Positions 8,914-19,581 of a stretch of DNA of 64,000 nt are shown piece after piece. The position numbers and the translations under genes were made by a program. The notes below the pieces were generated by a model. It did no database searches. It was not told the DNA's origin and saw only the letters and a program-made list of their open reading frames with translations. Where the stretch lies: contig NZ_JAAMQI010000001.1 in assembly GCF_013523165.1 (NCBI RefSeq), positions 248,001-312,000 of the forward strand, written 5' to 3'. The stretch is from Pseudomonas entomophila (lineage in GTDB: Bacteria; Pseudomonadota; Gammaproteobacteria; Pseudomonadales; Pseudomonadaceae). Each line of letters starts with the position of its first letter. Position 1 is the stretch's first letter.

Positions 8914-11178
8914 TCACACCTTGACGCAACCGGTGTTCGACACGGGCGGTACGTCAGGCTGCAGGCGTGGCAGGGTGAATCGGAACGTGCTGCCCAGGCC
9001 AGGCAGGCTGCTGGCATCGATGCTGCCGCCATGGGCCTTGATGATGCCCTGGGTGATGTAGAGCCCCAGCCCGGTGCCGTTCGGGTTGCCTTCGCGCCCG
9101 GTCCAGTAGCGGTCGAAGACGTATGGCAGCTGATCGACCGGTATGCCACGCCCGGTATCGCGCACGCTGAACACGATGGTGTCGTCGTTGGCGGCCGCCT
9201 TGACCTGCACCACGCCTTCGGCATCGGTGAACTTGATGGCATTGCCCACCAGGTTCGACAGCACCTGAAACAGGCGCTCAGGGTCGGCATTGACCCACAG
9301 CCCCGGTTCGGACTCGAACGTCACCGTGACCGACTTGAGCACGGCCAGGGGCGACAGCAGCGTCTGCGCCTCTTCCAGGATCTGGGCGACGTCCAGGGCG
9401 GTCGGCATGATCACGTAGCGTCCGGCCTCGATCTTCGAGGTGTCCAGCAGGTCGTCGAGCAGGGCGTTCATGCGGCTGGTGGCCTGTTGCATGGTGCCGA
9501 TCGCCGAGGTGATGCGCCGCGAGGCATTGGAGCCGTCGCCGCTGAACGCCTTTTGCATCATGCCGCAGAGCATGCCGATCACGGTCATCGGGTTGCGCAG
9601 GTCGTGCGACACCACGGCCACCAGGTCATCGCGCGCGCGCACCGCGGCCTGCTCGCGCAACACCTGGTGCGACAGGTCGATCTCCAGGGCCCAGCGGCGC
9701 AGTTCATTGGCGGCGAAGCGGTCCCCGTGCGACCACTTGCGCGAGATGCCTTCCATCTCGACCTTCCACAGCTCGAACGAGGTGCGTGGACGCAGGCGGG
9801 GCGCTTCGTCGGAAGCATCCAGCTGCATCGGCTTGCTGGGATCGCCGCTCCAGGACAGCGTTTCCTTGACCTCCGGGCGGAACCAGAGGATGCCATTGGT
9901 GACGGGCTTGGGCAGGGTCAGGGCCAGTACGCCGCTGGCCTGCAGGGGATATGCCTTGGCTGGGGCGAAGTGCCTGCCCAGCTCGTCGGTGTCGAACACC
10001 GGCATGGCCTGCTTTTCGATCCAGTGGTGCAGCTCCCGGACCAGGGCCGGCTCAGGGCAGAGTCCGGCCAGGTGCAGCTGCTGGTCCTCGATGATCGCCA
10101 CGCCGCCGGCATCGACCAGCGCCATCAGGGAATTGGCATGCGCGACCAGCCCTTCGAACACGGTTCCCGTGCTGTTGCGCATGGCCTGGGTCAACCCGGC
10201 CAGGCTGTCGAGCTTGGACTCGCGCTCGGCCGACAGCTGCAAGGCCTGCATGGCGCTGATCTGCAGCGACAGGACCTGGCCGATGCTCTTGCAGGCGCCG
10301 CGCAGGTCGCTGGGCACGTGCAGGGGCGCACGGTTGCCGCAGGTGATCAGGCCCCACAGGCGACCTTCGCAGATCAGCGAGATGCTCATCGATGACAGCA
10401 CGCCCATGTTGCGCATGTACTGGCAATGGATGGGCGACACGCTGCGCAGCGTCGCGAAACTCAAGTCCAGCGGGGTGTCGGTGTCCGGGCGCAGGGCCGG
10501 CAGAATGGGCACGGGCGTGTAGTTGGCGTCCGGAATGATCCGCAGCCAGTTGCTCAGGTACAGCTGCCGGGCCTGGGCCGGGATATCGGATGCCGGGAAG
10601 AACAGGCCGTTGAACAGCTCCATGCCGGGCGAGGACGCCTCGGCCACCACCTGCCCGTGGCCTTCTTCTTCGAAACGGTAGATCAGCACACGGTCGTAAC
10701 CGGTCAGCGCCTGCACCTCGTGCACGGCCAGCGCGTACAGCGCGTCCAGGCTGCTGGCGGCGTGCAGGCGCTGCAGCATGCGGTCGAAGTGGCTGTGCGG
10801 ATCGCGCTTGCCCTGGGCCAGCACTTCCAGTTCCAGGATCAACAGCCCGTCATGACGGTGAGCGAACCCTTCGAAGCGCGTGCCGTTCACGTCCATGCGC
10901 AGGGGCTGCAGGTGGTCGGCCAGGTCCAGCGCGACCAGTACACGGACCTCGTCGGCCAGCGAAGTGCCAAGCACGTGGGCCAATGGCTGGCCCAAGGCCT
11001 GATCCACCGAAACACCCAGCAGGGTCTCGACGTTCGCGCTGAGCTGCACGATCTCCAGCGCAGGTTCGCGGAGCGTCATCAGTACGCCGTGGGGCTGGAT
11101 GGCGCCGGGGTACTGGATGGGTTCGTTGGCGCAATTGGCCAGGGCTTGTTCGAAGGAAAGGTTGTCCAGAGGGCTCAC
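8914..11178 (-). CDS. bphP: Bacteriophytochrome sensor histidine kinase
   Basis: Red/far-red light sensor kinase of 754 residues with the full photosensory core. Cys16 in ALANCANEPIQYPG is the expected biliverdin-attachment residue. A PAS domain (about 18-125) precedes a GAF domain with PASDIP and SPIHCQYMRNMGV. The PHY domain shows LRPRTSF and the tongue motif LSWSGDPSKP. The kinase part has the HisKA box VVSHDLRNPMTV (about residue 522), N box, DTGRGIP and GTGLGLYI. No receiver domain is fused and no response regulator or bphO haem oxygenase is next to it, so the biliverdin source and partner lie elsewhere. Confidence 0.93.
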   Translation of the reverse strand: MSPLDNLSFEQALANCANEPIQYPGAIQPHGVLMTLREPALEIVQLSANVETLLGVSVDQALGQPLAHVLGTSLADEVRVLVALDLADHLQPLRMDVNGTRFEGFAHRHDGLLILELEVLAQGKRDPHSHFDRMLQRLHAASSLDALYALAVHEVQALTGYDRVLIYRFEEEGHGQVVAEASSPGMELFNGLFFPASDIPAQARQLYLSNWLRIIPDANYTPVPILPALRPDTDTPLDLSFATLRSVSPIHCQYMRNMGVLSSMSISLICEGRLWGLITCGNRAPLHVPSDLRGACKSIGQVLSLQISAMQALQLSAERESKLDSLAGLTQAMRNSTGTVFEGLVAHANSLMALVDAGGVAIIEDQQLHLAGLCPEPALVRELHHWIEKQAMPVFDTDELGRHFAPAKAYPLQASGVLALTLPKPVTNGILWFRPEVKETLSWSGDPSKPMQLDASDEAPRLRPRTSFELWKVEMEGISRKWSHGDRFAANELRRWALEIDLSHQVLREQAAVRARDDLVAVVSHDLRNPMTVIGMLCGMMQKAFSGDGSNASRRITSAIGTMQQATSRMNALLDDLLDTSKIEAGRYVIMPTALDVAQILEEAQTLLSPLAVLKSVTVTFESEPGLWVNADPERLFQVLSNLVGNAIKFTDAEGVVQVKAAANDDTIVFSVRDTGRGIPVDQLPYVFDRYWTGREGNPNGTGLGLYITQGIIKAHGGSIDASSLPGLGSTFRFTLPRLQPDVPPVSNTGCVKV

Positions 11179-11440
11179 CGTGCTGTTCTTTCGACCTTGG
11201 GCAGGGTCGTGGGAAAAGTAGGGGGTAATGGTCGAAGGCGTAGTGCGAATGAGCGCCTTCTCTCAGGGAAGTCAGGCAAAGGCAGGTGTAGCGGCATGAA
11301 CGGTCTCGCGTGAAAGGGCAATCGGAGGCCGTCCTGGCTGACCTGAGCATCGTACAGCAATGTCGTCTGTAATCAGATGCTTTTTCTGAGGGCGTATCAC
11401 AGGCCGTTTCTGTCCATGGCACACTGTGTTCCCTTCCGCC

Positions 11441-12007
11441 ATGCCGAGCCTCCATGTGCAGACCGTGCAGTTGACCCTGTTGTGCCATGCCCGGACGGAC
11501 GCGCAGCGCACCGGCCATTTCAGCCATGATGACGACGCCATTCTCGATGGCGTGCAAAGGCCCCCCAGGACGCGCCAGGCGGTGCTGTGCGCGCCTGAAC
11601 GGCGTGCTCGGCAAACCGCCGCGTGGGTGACCGATGCCTTCGAGATCGACCCCTTGCTGCGCGACGTGAACCTGGGTCGCTGGCAGGGGCTGTCGCTCAA
11701 ACAGGTGCAGCGCGACGAGCCCCAGGCCCTGGCTCAATGGATGAGCGATCCCGACAGCGTCGCTCACGGGGGGGAGTCCATCGGTCATCTGTGTCAGCGG
11801 GTGGCCTGTTGGCTGCAGGCGTGCAGCGTGGTGCCAGGCGATCGTCTGGCCGTGACCCACCCGTTCGTCATCCGCGCTGCCCTCATGCAGGTGCTGGGCA
11901 GTACGCCGGCCAGCCTGCAGTGCATGGACGTGCTGCCTTGCGCCAGCGTCCACCTGGCCTACACCGGCCGATGGCGCCTGCGCCTGCTTCAGAACGCCAG
12001 CTTGTAG
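11441..12007 (+). CDS. Histidine phosphatase family protein with altered RHG motif
   Basis: 188-residue protein with the phosphoglycerate-mutase-like fold: N-terminal LTLLCHARTDA, then CAPERRARQTA (the usual SSPLxRAxQTA), NLGRWQGLSLKQ, and the second catalytic His in AVTHPFVIRAAL. The canonical RHGET is changed to CHART: the catalytic His is kept, but the phosphate-binding Arg is Cys and the Gly is Ala. It may be a low-activity or re-purposed member. ATG 11441 is used; an in-frame GTG at 11426 is possible. Its 3' end overlaps the convergent TauE/SafE gene by 19 nt. Confidence 0.75.
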   Translation: MPSLHVQTVQLTLLCHARTDAQRTGHFSHDDDAILDGVQRPPRTRQAVLCAPERRARQTAAWVTDAFEIDPLLRDVNLGRWQGLSLKQVQRDEPQALAQWMSDPDSVAHGGESIGHLCQRVACWLQACSVVPGDRLAVTHPFVIRAALMQVLGSTPASLQCMDVLPCASVHLAYTGRWRLRLLQNASL

Positions 12008-12774
12008 CCGATCAGCAGCAGCATGGTCGCCAGGCACGGGCGCAGGATGCGGTCGGACACCCGTCCGGCCAGGTGGCTGCCCAGGTAGATGCCCGGCAGC
12101 GAGCCCAGCAGCAGGTACCCCAGCAGCGACCAGTCCATGTTGCCCATGCTGGCATGGCCCAGGCCGGCCACCAGGGTCAGCGGCACGGCGTGGGCGATCT
12201 CCGTGCCGACCAGGCGTCGCGTGACCAGGAACGGGTACAGCAGGAACAGTGCCACCGTCCCCAACGCCCCGGCACCGATCGACGTCAGCGTGACCATCAC
12301 CCCGAGCACCACGCCGGTGAACACGGTCAACAGGTTCAGCGTGCGATCGCTGAGGTGGTAGTGATCGCCGGCATGGCGGCTGGCGAAGGCCTGCAGCCTG
12401 GAGCGGAACAGGATCGCCAGCGCGGTGATGATCAGCACCACGGCCAGACCCTGCTTGATGAGGGCGTTGAGCGCCGAGGTGTCGGTGTGCAACGTGCCCA
12501 GGAACCACAGGGTCAGGGCTGCCGCGGGCACGCTGCCCAGGCTCAGCAGGCCGGTGATCTTCCAGTCGATGTTCTTGTTGCGGCTGTGGACCCAGACGCC
12601 GCTGGCCTTGGTGATGGCCGCGTACAACAGGTCGGTGCCCACGGCCGTGGCCGGGTTGATGCCGAACCAGAGCAGGATCGGCGTCATCAGCGAACCGCCC
12701 CCGACCCCCGTCATGCCCACGATGAACCCTACGACCAGCCCTGCAATGGTGAAACCGAACGAACCTACATCCAT
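11989..12774 (-). CDS. TauE/SafE family sulfite/anion exporter
   Basis: Eight-helix inner-membrane permease of 261 residues from the TauE/SafE (DUF81) family, which exports sulfite, sulfoacetate or related organosulfur anions. The duplicated signature VGFIVGMTGVGGGSLMTPIL is at the N-terminus, with the second copy around GVVLGVMVTLTSIGAGALGT. No sulfur-metabolism genes are adjacent, so the substrate is unknown. It converges on and overlaps the histidine phosphatase gene. Confidence 0.9.
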   Translation of the reverse strand: MDVGSFGFTIAGLVVGFIVGMTGVGGGSLMTPILLWFGINPATAVGTDLLYAAITKASGVWVHSRNKNIDWKITGLLSLGSVPAAALTLWFLGTLHTDTSALNALIKQGLAVVLIITALAILFRSRLQAFASRHAGDHYHLSDRTLNLLTVFTGVVLGVMVTLTSIGAGALGTVALFLLYPFLVTRRLVGTEIAHAVPLTLVAGLGHASMGNMDWSLLGYLLLGSLPGIYLGSHLAGRVSDRILRPCLATMLLLIGYKLAF

Positions 12775-13011
12775 AACGCTCTCGACTGCCCAACTGTGCC
12801 CGTGATCGGATGGAAGCCAGCATATAGATTTTTTTATAGCGAAATAGACTTGTTGGTTATTAGGTTATAACTGGCGAGGCGGAGAAAAGCGGTGAGCGGC
12901 GTACTACACGTTGCAAGCTGATGTGTATGGCCGTGTGATGGCGAAACGCGTTCCGAAGGGGGCGCTGCAAACCAAGCGATACAGAATCGCACTTGGCTTG
13001 CAGCGTGCAGC

Positions 13012-14904
13012 TTAGATCCGGAAGCTGCCGACCAGCTGCTTGAGACGACCGGCCTGCTGGCCCAAGGCGTCGCAATGGCGCAGGGTCTGGTTGAGGTTTT
13101 CCACGCCCTGCTGGTTGAGGGTGTTGATCTGGGTGATGTCCAGATTGAGGCTCTCGACCACGGCGGTCTGCTCCTCGGTGGCCGTGGCCACGGACTGGTT
13201 CATGCCGTCGATCTCGCCAATCTGTCGGGTCACGCTGTTGAGGCGTTCGCCGGCCTGGTTGGCCACCTGCACGCTCTGTTCGCTCGAGACCTGGCTGGCG
13301 TTCATGGTGTGCACCGCTTCGCGAGAGCCCACCTGCAGCGTGGTGATCATGCGGTGGATCTCTTCGGCCGACTCCTGGGTACGGTGGGCCAGGTTGCGGA
13401 CCTCGTCGGCGACCACTGCGAAGCCACGGCCGGCTTCCCCGGCCCGCGCGGCCTCGATGGCGGCGTTGAGCGCCAGCAGGTTGGTCTGCTGAGAGATGCC
13501 CTTGATCACGTCGAGGATCTTGCCGATGTCATCGGTGCTGGCGTTGAGCACTTCGATCTGCTCGCACGACTCGCTGATCTTCTGCGACAGCGCGGTCATC
13601 GCCTGGATGCTCTGCTCGACCACGCGGCGCCCGTCGTGGGCCTGTTCGCTGGCGCCGCTGGCATGCTGCGAGGCGTCAGCGGCGTTGCGCGCGATTTCCT
13701 GGGTGGCCGCGCCCAGCTGGTTGATCGCCGCTGCCACGCTGTTGGTGCGCAGGCTCTGCTCCTCCGAACCGATGATCGAAGCGTTCGAGGCACTCATGAC
13801 CTTTTCCGACAGGTCATGCACCAGGCGTGTGGCCGACGAGACTTCGGTGATCGACGCATGGATGCGTTCGACGAAGCGGTTGAACGAGCCGGCCAGCTCG
13901 CCGAACTCGTCCTGGTTCTGCACGGCCAGGCGGCGGGTCAGGTCACCTTCACCTTCGGCGATGTCGTGCATGGCGCGGCCCATGGTGGTCAAGGGGCGCA
14001 TCAGGACCGGGATCAGCAGGCCCAGCAAGCCGGCGATGGCGATCACCGCGACGACCATGGCGATGATCGCCGAGACGCGGAACTGGCCGAGCGCCGCGTA
14101 GGCCTGGTCCTTGTCGACCACCAGGCCGACGTACCACTGCGCCGACGGCAGGCCTTCGATCCGGGCGAACGAGACGATCCGCTCATGCCCGTCGAGCATC
14201 ACGTCCTGCATGCCCGGCTCGACCCGCAGGCCGCTGTCGGGGTAGAGGTCCTTGAGGTGCTTGGTCAGGTGGTCCTTGTTCTGGCTGACGATGACCTGGC
14301 CATCCTTGTCCACCAGGTAGGCATGGCCGATGCCGCCGAAGTCGACCTTCTGGATGATCTGCACCAGGCTGTCGAGCGACAGGTCGCCCCCGACCACGCC
14401 CAGCAGTTCGCCGCCGTTCTTGCGCTTGACCGGGGCGGTGATGGTCACCACCAGGCCCCCGACCGATGCCTGATAGGGCGCGGTCAGCACCGTCTTGCCC
14501 GCCGTGGCGGCCTCGCTGTACCACGGGCGCTTGCGCGGGTCGTAGTCGGCCGGCATCTGCACGTCAGGGCGCTGGGTGAACACGCCGTTGCTCTGCCCCA
14601 GGTAGGTGAACTGGAAGTTGCGCAGGTAGGACGGCTGGTCGACCAGGCTGGCCACGTTGTCATTGCCGGCCGCCGCTTGCTCGGCGATGTCCTCGGCCAG
14701 GTTTTCCATGATCAGGATCCGGCCGCTCATCCAGTTCTGCACGCTGCTGGCGGCCAGGGCGCCGGACTGGCGCATGGACGAATCAAGGTTCTGGGCGATG
14801 GTATGACGCTGCAAGTAGTCGTTGTAGAGCGTGAACAGGGCGAATGCCAGGATGACGATGCCGCTGGCACTCAGGAGGATCTTGTGGCGGAATTTCAGGT
14901 TCAT
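13012..14904 (-). CDS. Methyl-accepting chemotaxis protein with dCACHE sensor
   Basis: 630-residue chemoreceptor. TM1 is at about 10-30, a periplasmic dCACHE domain spans about 40-275, TM2 is near 277-297, then HAMP and the methylation/signalling region with the hairpin tip [20 protein letters not shown]. The sensor shows RKRPWYSEA plus a downstream APY and GGD, agreeing with the amino-acid-binding dCACHE motif of PctA/McpA-type receptors, so amino acids are the likely ligands (inference). The start at 14904 gives the family N-terminus [15 protein letters not shown]; upstream residues look non-coding. Confidence 0.92.
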   Translation of the reverse strand: MNLKFRHKILLSASGIVILAFALFTLYNDYLQRHTIAQNLDSSMRQSGALAASSVQNWMSGRILIMENLAEDIAEQAAAGNDNVASLVDQPSYLRNFQFTYLGQSNGVFTQRPDVQMPADYDPRKRPWYSEAATAGKTVLTAPYQASVGGLVVTITAPVKRKNGGELLGVVGGDLSLDSLVQIIQKVDFGGIGHAYLVDKDGQVIVSQNKDHLTKHLKDLYPDSGLRVEPGMQDVMLDGHERIVSFARIEGLPSAQWYVGLVVDKDQAYAALGQFRVSAIIAMVVAVIAIAGLLGLLIPVLMRPLTTMGRAMHDIAEGEGDLTRRLAVQNQDEFGELAGSFNRFVERIHASITEVSSATRLVHDLSEKVMSASNASIIGSEEQSLRTNSVAAAINQLGAATQEIARNAADASQHASGASEQAHDGRRVVEQSIQAMTALSQKISESCEQIEVLNASTDDIGKILDVIKGISQQTNLLALNAAIEAARAGEAGRGFAVVADEVRNLAHRTQESAEEIHRMITTLQVGSREAVHTMNASQVSSEQSVQVANQAGERLNSVTRQIGEIDGMNQSVATATEEQTAVVESLNLDITQINTLNQQGVENLNQTLRHCDALGQQAGRLKQLVGSFRI

Positions 14905-15223
14905 GCGCGTTGACCTTGCACCCGTTGAGGAGGGAGACGCGACTCGGCCGTGTGGCGAGGGCGACCCGTTTCCCGCGTATCGGCAGCAAGCGGCCAAGGT
15001 TGAATGCAGTGGTCAACTATTTTGCACGCCAAGCGAGGTCGATCGATCCCGCGTCGCCTGCCGGCTCCTTGCCGCGACGCCCATAGTCTTTCGCTGCTCT
15101 TTATAAGGGCCGCCATAGCCAAAACCAATCAGTGGCATCAGCTTTGCCAATGAGCCTTCGGCCGCTCGATTGTCTAGGATGATCCCCGTCAACGTATTTC
15201 AACCCATGAAGGAGCGCTTTCTG
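14905..15223. other. 319-bp divergent intergenic region, mcp / ahpC
   Basis: Holds the promoters of the minus-strand chemoreceptor and of ahpC. No convincing OxyR site or spaced -35/-10 pair could be identified by eye. A ribosome site AAGGAGC lies at 15209-15215 before ahpC. Confidence 0.5.
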
Positions 15224-15787
15224 ATGCCTATCATCAACAGCCAGGTAAAACCGTTCAACGCTACCGCCTACCACAATGGCGATTTCGTTCAAGTGAGCGA
15301 AGCCGATCTTCAGGGCAAGTGGTCCGTGGTGTTCTTCTACCCGGCTGACTTCACCTTCGTCTGCCCGACCGAACTGGGCGACCTGGCTGACAACTACGCT
15401 GAATTCCAGAAGCTGGACGTGGAGATCTATGGCGTGTCGACCGACACCCACTTCACCCACAAGGCCTGGCACGACACGTCGGACACCATCGGCAAGATCC
15501 AGTACCCGCTGATCGGTGACCCGACCCACCAGATCGCCCGCAACTTCGACGTGCTGATCGAAGACGCCGGCATGGCCGATCGCGGTACCTTCGTGATCAA
15601 CCCGCAAGGCCAGATCAAGATCGTCGAAATCAACGACGGCGGTGTCGGCCGTGACGCCAGCGAACTGCTGCGCAAGGTCAAGGCGGCCCAGTACGTCGCA
15701 GCCCACCCAGGCGAAGTCTGCCCGGCCAAGTGGCAGGAAGGCGAGGCCACCCTGGCGCCGTCGCTCGACCTGATCGGCAAGATCTGA
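15224..15787 (+). CDS. ahpC: Alkyl hydroperoxide reductase, peroxiredoxin subunit C
   Basis: Typical 2-Cys peroxiredoxin that reduces H2O2, organic peroxides and peroxynitrite, recharged by AhpF. The 187 residues match the enterobacterial-type enzyme. The peroxidatic Cys47 lies in [12 protein letters not shown], the resolving Cys near 166 in [14 protein letters not shown] at 15224 follows AAGGAGC; an upstream in-frame TTG extension is ignored. ahpF follows after 125 nt with a terminator hairpin between them, so ahpC is probably made in excess over ahpF. OxyR control is expected from the family but not demonstrated here. Confidence 0.97.
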   Translation: MPIINSQVKPFNATAYHNGDFVQVSEADLQGKWSVVFFYPADFTFVCPTELGDLADNYAEFQKLDVEIYGVSTDTHFTHKAWHDTSDTIGKIQYPLIGDPTHQIARNFDVLIEDAGMADRGTFVINPQGQIKIVEINDGGVGRDASELLRKVKAAQYVAAHPGEVCPAKWQEGEATLAPSLDLIGKI

Positions 15788-15846
15788 GGCCATGCGCCTG
15801 CTGCGGACGGTGAACGACCGTCACCGGTAATGCTTCACCGCCCTGC

Positions 15847-15882
15847 AAAACGCCCGGGCGCTTGTGCCTGGGCGTTTTCATT
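15847..15882 (+). terminator. Rho-independent terminator between ahpC and ahpF
   Basis: AAAACGCCC (15847-15855) pairs with GGGCGTTTT (15870-15878), followed by a short T-rich tail. Partial termination here would explain different ahpC and ahpF levels. Confidence 0.8.
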
Positions 15883-15912
15883 TACAGCATTTGAAACAAG
15901 GAAATCGCCCGT

Positions 15913-17475
15913 ATGTTGGACGCCACGCTTAAATCGCAACTCAAGACCTACCTGGAGCGGGTTACCCAGCCGATCGAGATCGTCGCCTCCCTCGATGACG
16001 GCGCGAAATCCCGCGAGCTGCACGACCTGCTGGTGGAAATCGCCGGCCTGTCGAACCTCATTACCCTGAGCGTGGACGGTGACGACGCCCGTCGCCCGTC
16101 GTTCTCGCTCAACCGCCCTGGGGCGGACATCGGCCTGCGCTTTGCCGGTATTCCCATGGGGCATGAATTCACTTCCTTGGTCCTGGCGCTGCTGCAGGTC
16201 GGCGGCCACCCCTCCAAGGCCAGCGCCGAGGTGATCGAACAGATCCGCGGGCTGCAGGGTGAATTCGTCTTCGAGACCTACTTCTCGCTGTCGTGCCAGA
16301 ACTGCCCGGACGTGGTCCAGGCGCTGAACCTGATGGCCGTGCTCAACCCCAACATTCGCCACGTGGCGATCGATGGCGCGCTGTTCCAGGCCGAGGTCGA
16401 GTCGCGCAAGATCATGGCCGTGCCGAGCCTCTACCTCAATGGCGAACCGTTCGGCCAAGGCCGCATGGGCCTGGAAGAAATCCTCGGCAAGATCGACACC
16501 AGTGCCGGCAGCCGCCAGGCCGAGAAGATCAATGCCAAGGACGCCTTCGACGTGCTGGTCGTCGGCGGCGGGCCAGCCGGCGCTTCGGCGGCGATCTATG
16601 CCGCGCGCAAGGGCATCCGTACCGGTGTCGCAGCCGAACGCTTCGGCGGCCAGGTGCTCGATACCCTGGCGATCGAAAACTTCGTCTCGGTGCATGAGAC
16701 CGAAGGGCCGAAGCTGGCCGTCGCGCTCGAAGAACACGTCAAGCAGTACGACGTCGACATCATGAACCTGCAGCGCGGCGAGGCGCTGATCCCCGCCGCC
16801 GAGGGCGGGCTGCACGAAGTCCGCCTGAACAGCGGTGCTTCGCTCAAGGCCAAGACCGTGATCCTGGCCACGGGCGCACGCTGGCGCGAGATGAACGTGC
16901 CAGGCGAACAGGAATACCGCGGCCGCGGTGTGGCCTACTGCCCGCACTGCGACGGCCCGCTGTTCAAGGGCAAGCGTGTGGCGGTGATCGGCGGCGGCAA
17001 CTCGGGCGTGGAAGCGGCCATCGACCTGGCCGGCCTCGTCGCCCAGGTGACGTTGATCGAGTTCGACGGCCAGCTGCGTGCCGACGCCGTGTTGCAACGC
17101 AAGCTGCACAGCCTGCCGAACGTCAAGGTGATCACCAGCGCGCTGACCACCGAGGTGCATGGCAATGGCGAGAAGGTCACGGGCCTGAGCTACAAGGACC
17201 GCACCACCGAGACGGTGCATGCACTCGAGCTGGAAGGCATCTTCGTGCAGATCGGCCTGCTGCCCAACACCGACTGGCTCAAGGGCACGGTGGAGCTGTC
17301 GCCGCGTGGCGAGATCATCGTCGATGCCCGCGGCCAGACCAGCGTACCTGGGGTGTTCGCCGCCGGTGACGTGACCACCGTGCCGTACAAGCAGATCGTG
17401 ATCGCCGTGGGCGAAGGCGCCAAGGCTTCGCTGGCCGCGTTCGACCACCTGATCCGCACGTCGGCACCGGCCTGA
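15913..17475 (+). CDS. ahpF: Alkyl hydroperoxide reductase, flavoprotein subunit F
   Basis: FAD/NAD(P)H-dependent disulfide reductase of 520 residues that reduces AhpC. An N-terminal tandem thioredoxin-like domain carries the CxxC in LSCQNCPD (about 129-132). A thioredoxin-reductase-like core follows, with FAD loop [19 protein letters not shown], active disulfide AYCPHCDGP (about 343-348), NAD loop [18 protein letters not shown] and the C-terminal FAD contact [16 protein letters not shown]. Length and motif order match the family. The leading ATG is preceded by AACAAGGAAAT. Confidence 0.97.
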   Translation: MLDATLKSQLKTYLERVTQPIEIVASLDDGAKSRELHDLLVEIAGLSNLITLSVDGDDARRPSFSLNRPGADIGLRFAGIPMGHEFTSLVLALLQVGGHPSKASAEVIEQIRGLQGEFVFETYFSLSCQNCPDVVQALNLMAVLNPNIRHVAIDGALFQAEVESRKIMAVPSLYLNGEPFGQGRMGLEEILGKIDTSAGSRQAEKINAKDAFDVLVVGGGPAGASAAIYAARKGIRTGVAAERFGGQVLDTLAIENFVSVHETEGPKLAVALEEHVKQYDVDIMNLQRGEALIPAAEGGLHEVRLNSGASLKAKTVILATGARWREMNVPGEQEYRGRGVAYCPHCDGPLFKGKRVAVIGGGNSGVEAAIDLAGLVAQVTLIEFDGQLRADAVLQRKLHSLPNVKVITSALTTEVHGNGEKVTGLSYKDRTTETVHALELEGIFVQIGLLPNTDWLKGTVELSPRGEIIVDARGQTSVPGVFAAGDVTTVPYKQIVIAVGEGAKASLAAFDHLIRTSAPA

Positions 17476-17600
17476 GCCGTCGCAGCCGCGTCATGCGCCA
17501 GGTGACGCGGCCTGTGACGGAAAAATCCGCTGACACGTTCCTGCAGGGCCCTTCCAGCCAGTGTCTATAGTCAACTAGACACCTGCCGGAGGGGCCCTGC

Positions 17601-17792
17601 ATGCGTTTGATCAGCCGTGAACCCTGGTGGTTCGTGCCGCCACGACCGGGGCAGCAGGAGCACGAACTGCACTGGGGCTACCTGGAAATCTATGCCGATG
17701 GACGCGCCGTGTTCATCGACCAGCGCCCCAGCGAGCGTGAGCTGGCCGAACGCAAGAGCTGCCGGCATTTCCCTGAGCCGGACCCTGCCTAG
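17601..17792 (+). CDS. Small hypothetical protein, 63 aa
   Basis: 63 residues beginning MRLISREPWWFVPPRPGQQE, aromatic and proline rich at the start, with a central HWGYLEIYADGRAVFIDQRP strand-like segment and a charged tail. The start has a good GGAGGGG ribosome site at about 17588-17594. Family unknown to me, though similar short frames are common in Pseudomonas. It converges on yceH with 12 nt between stops. Confidence 0.6.
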   Translation: MRLISREPWWFVPPRPGQQEHELHWGYLEIYADGRAVFIDQRPSERELAERKSCRHFPEPDPA

Positions 17793-17804
17793 CCCGACGG
17801 ACGC

Positions 17805-18467
17805 TCAGCTTTCCCATTCGGCCAGGCGTGCTTCGAGCGCGGCGATGCGCGCTTCCAGCGCTTCGAAACGCTGCTCCGCCGCCAGGTCCGTGCCGCCTGC
17901 ATGGCCCGTATTGCGCTCTGCGGCAGCGGTTTGACGCGCCTCGAGGATGGCCTCTGCCTCGGCAGGGTCGCCGAGCGCATGGGTGTAGCGATCTTCCCGC
18001 TGGCCGCCCTGACGCGGCAGGTGCACCGCCAGTTCACGTGACACCAGGCGCTCGACCTGATGTTGCACCTGTGCCAGGTCCTCGAACGGCTGCAGGCGGC
18101 TGCTGCGGGCCAGCAGTTCGCCAAGCGTCTGGGGGCCACGCAGGAACATCAGGCCCAACAGCACCAACTGGGCCGGCACCAGCTCCAGCGCCTTGTCGAC
18201 ACGCTGCTCCCAGCGATCGGCCCGGTTACCCATCTGCAACCGGGTCAGCCCCTGGCTTTCCAGGGCGCGCAGGGCCTGGCCGACCTGGCCGGCGGTGAGG
18301 TTCATCACCGGCTCGCGGCTGGTCTTCTGGTTGCAGGCCAGTACCAGGGCATTGAGGGTGAGCGGGTAGGTCTCGGGGCTGCTCGCCTGCTTTTCGATCA
18401 AGGCACCCAGGACGCGGATCTCGACAGCGTTGAAGCGTGCGGCACTGGCATTTTCAGGTGCTGACAT
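17805..18467 (-). CDS. yceH: YceH family protein (UPF0502/DUF480)
   Basis: 220-residue protein of the DUF480 family, built of two winged-helix-like domains. The N-terminal signature [20 protein letters not shown] and [20 protein letters not shown] are characteristic. The C-terminus ([20 protein letters not shown]) is a short coiled coil. Function is unsettled; the fold suggests nucleic-acid binding or regulation. Monocistronic, next to nhaR on the same strand. Confidence 0.9.
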   Translation of the reverse strand: MSAPENASAARFNAVEIRVLGALIEKQASSPETYPLTLNALVLACNQKTSREPVMNLTAGQVGQALRALESQGLTRLQMGNRADRWEQRVDKALELVPAQLVLLGLMFLRGPQTLGELLARSSRLQPFEDLAQVQHQVERLVSRELAVHLPRQGGQREDRYTHALGDPAEAEAILEARQTAAAERNTGHAGGTDLAAEQRFEALEARIAALEARLAEWES

Positions 18468-18552
18468 GGTCCGGTCTCATGGTCAAGGAAGTGCCCAAGC
18501 CTAGGGGTGTCCCGGTCTCAAGACAAGCTGAAAGACCGGGTGAGACACGTCG

Positions 18553-19449
18553 CTACCAGTTGAACAGTTCGCGCCGCGCGCCTTCGGTGATGGCCAGGAT
18601 CCCAGGGTGCTTGACCTTGCGCTCCACCGAGATGGCATAGAACGACTCACGCACCGCTTCGGTTTGCCCGATCAGTTGCACGTCGCCGTGACGGCAGACC
18701 TCTTCGGCGATGACGCTGGGTGCGATGAACAGGCCGCTGCCGGACTGACCGAAGGCCTGCATCAAGGCACTGTCGTCGAACTCGCCGATGATCCGGGGTT
18801 GCACGCGTTGCTCGCCGAGCCAGCGCAACAGCCGGTTACGGACCATGGTCTCCTGGCCAGGGATCAACAGCGGCGCGTCCTGCAGGCAGGCAGGGAAGGG
18901 CGCGGTCAGCCGTGCCGCGAGCGCCGACGTGGCGAAGAAACTCAGCCCGCACTCACCGAGCTTCTGGCTGTAGCCCTTGATGTCCAGATGGCTCGGCATC
19001 GGGCTGTCGGAAATCACCAGGTCCAGGCGCTGGATGGCCAGGTCGGCCAGCAGGCGTTCGAGCTTGTCTTCCCGGCAACTGATGCGCAGCGGACTGTCCA
19101 GCTCCATGGTCGGCGCGAGCAGGCGGTAGACGATGGACTTGGGCACCACGTCGGCCACCCCGACCCGGAACAGGATCTGCTGCTCGTCGGGACGCGCACG
19201 CAGCATGGCCTCCAGTTCGCTGCCGATCTGAAACATCTGTTCGGCATAAGCCAGCGTCCGACGCCCCTGCTCGGTCAGCTCGAGCTGGCGCCCGACGCGC
19301 TGAAACAGTTCGATGCCGTAGGTCTGCTCGAGCAGGGTGAGCTGGCCGCTGATGGTCTGCGGCGTCAGGTTCAGGTGTTCGCTGGCGCGCGTGACGCTGC
19401 CGGTACGAGCGACGACCCAGAAGTAGTGCAGTTGGCGATAGTTGAGCAT
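18553..19449 (-). CDS. nhaR: LysR-type transcriptional activator NhaR
   Basis: 298-residue LysR-type regulator. The N-terminal winged helix (MLNYRQLHYFWVVARTGSVT, then LTPQTISGQLTLLEQ) is the NhaR variant of the LTTR HTH, and the rest is the substrate-binding domain. In enterobacteria NhaR activates the Na+/H+ antiporter gene nhaA and stress genes in response to sodium. No nhaA is adjacent here, so the target is distant. The gene is divergent from a small lipoprotein gene across 132 bp. Confidence 0.85.
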   Translation of the reverse strand: MLNYRQLHYFWVVARTGSVTRASEHLNLTPQTISGQLTLLEQTYGIELFQRVGRQLELTEQGRRTLAYAEQMFQIGSELEAMLRARPDEQQILFRVGVADVVPKSIVYRLLAPTMELDSPLRISCREDKLERLLADLAIQRLDLVISDSPMPSHLDIKGYSQKLGECGLSFFATSALAARLTAPFPACLQDAPLLIPGQETMVRNRLLRWLGEQRVQPRIIGEFDDSALMQAFGQSGSGLFIAPSVIAEEVCRHGDVQLIGQTEAVRESFYAISVERKVKHPGILAITEGARRELFNW

Positions 19450-19581
19450 GAGGCGCGTGCGGATTCGGAAAACCCGAAGTATAACCCGTTTAAATACGAA
19501 TTTTACTGAACGATGCGGCGTTCTAGAATCCCTGCATCATGCGCCTGGAGCGCAATCTGAACAGGAATCGACGAGGCTTTC

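Noticed and set aside
15121..15200. OxyR-binding site upstream of ahpC
   Set aside because: Some ATAG/CTAT-like pieces occur but no site with proper spacing could be supported by eye.
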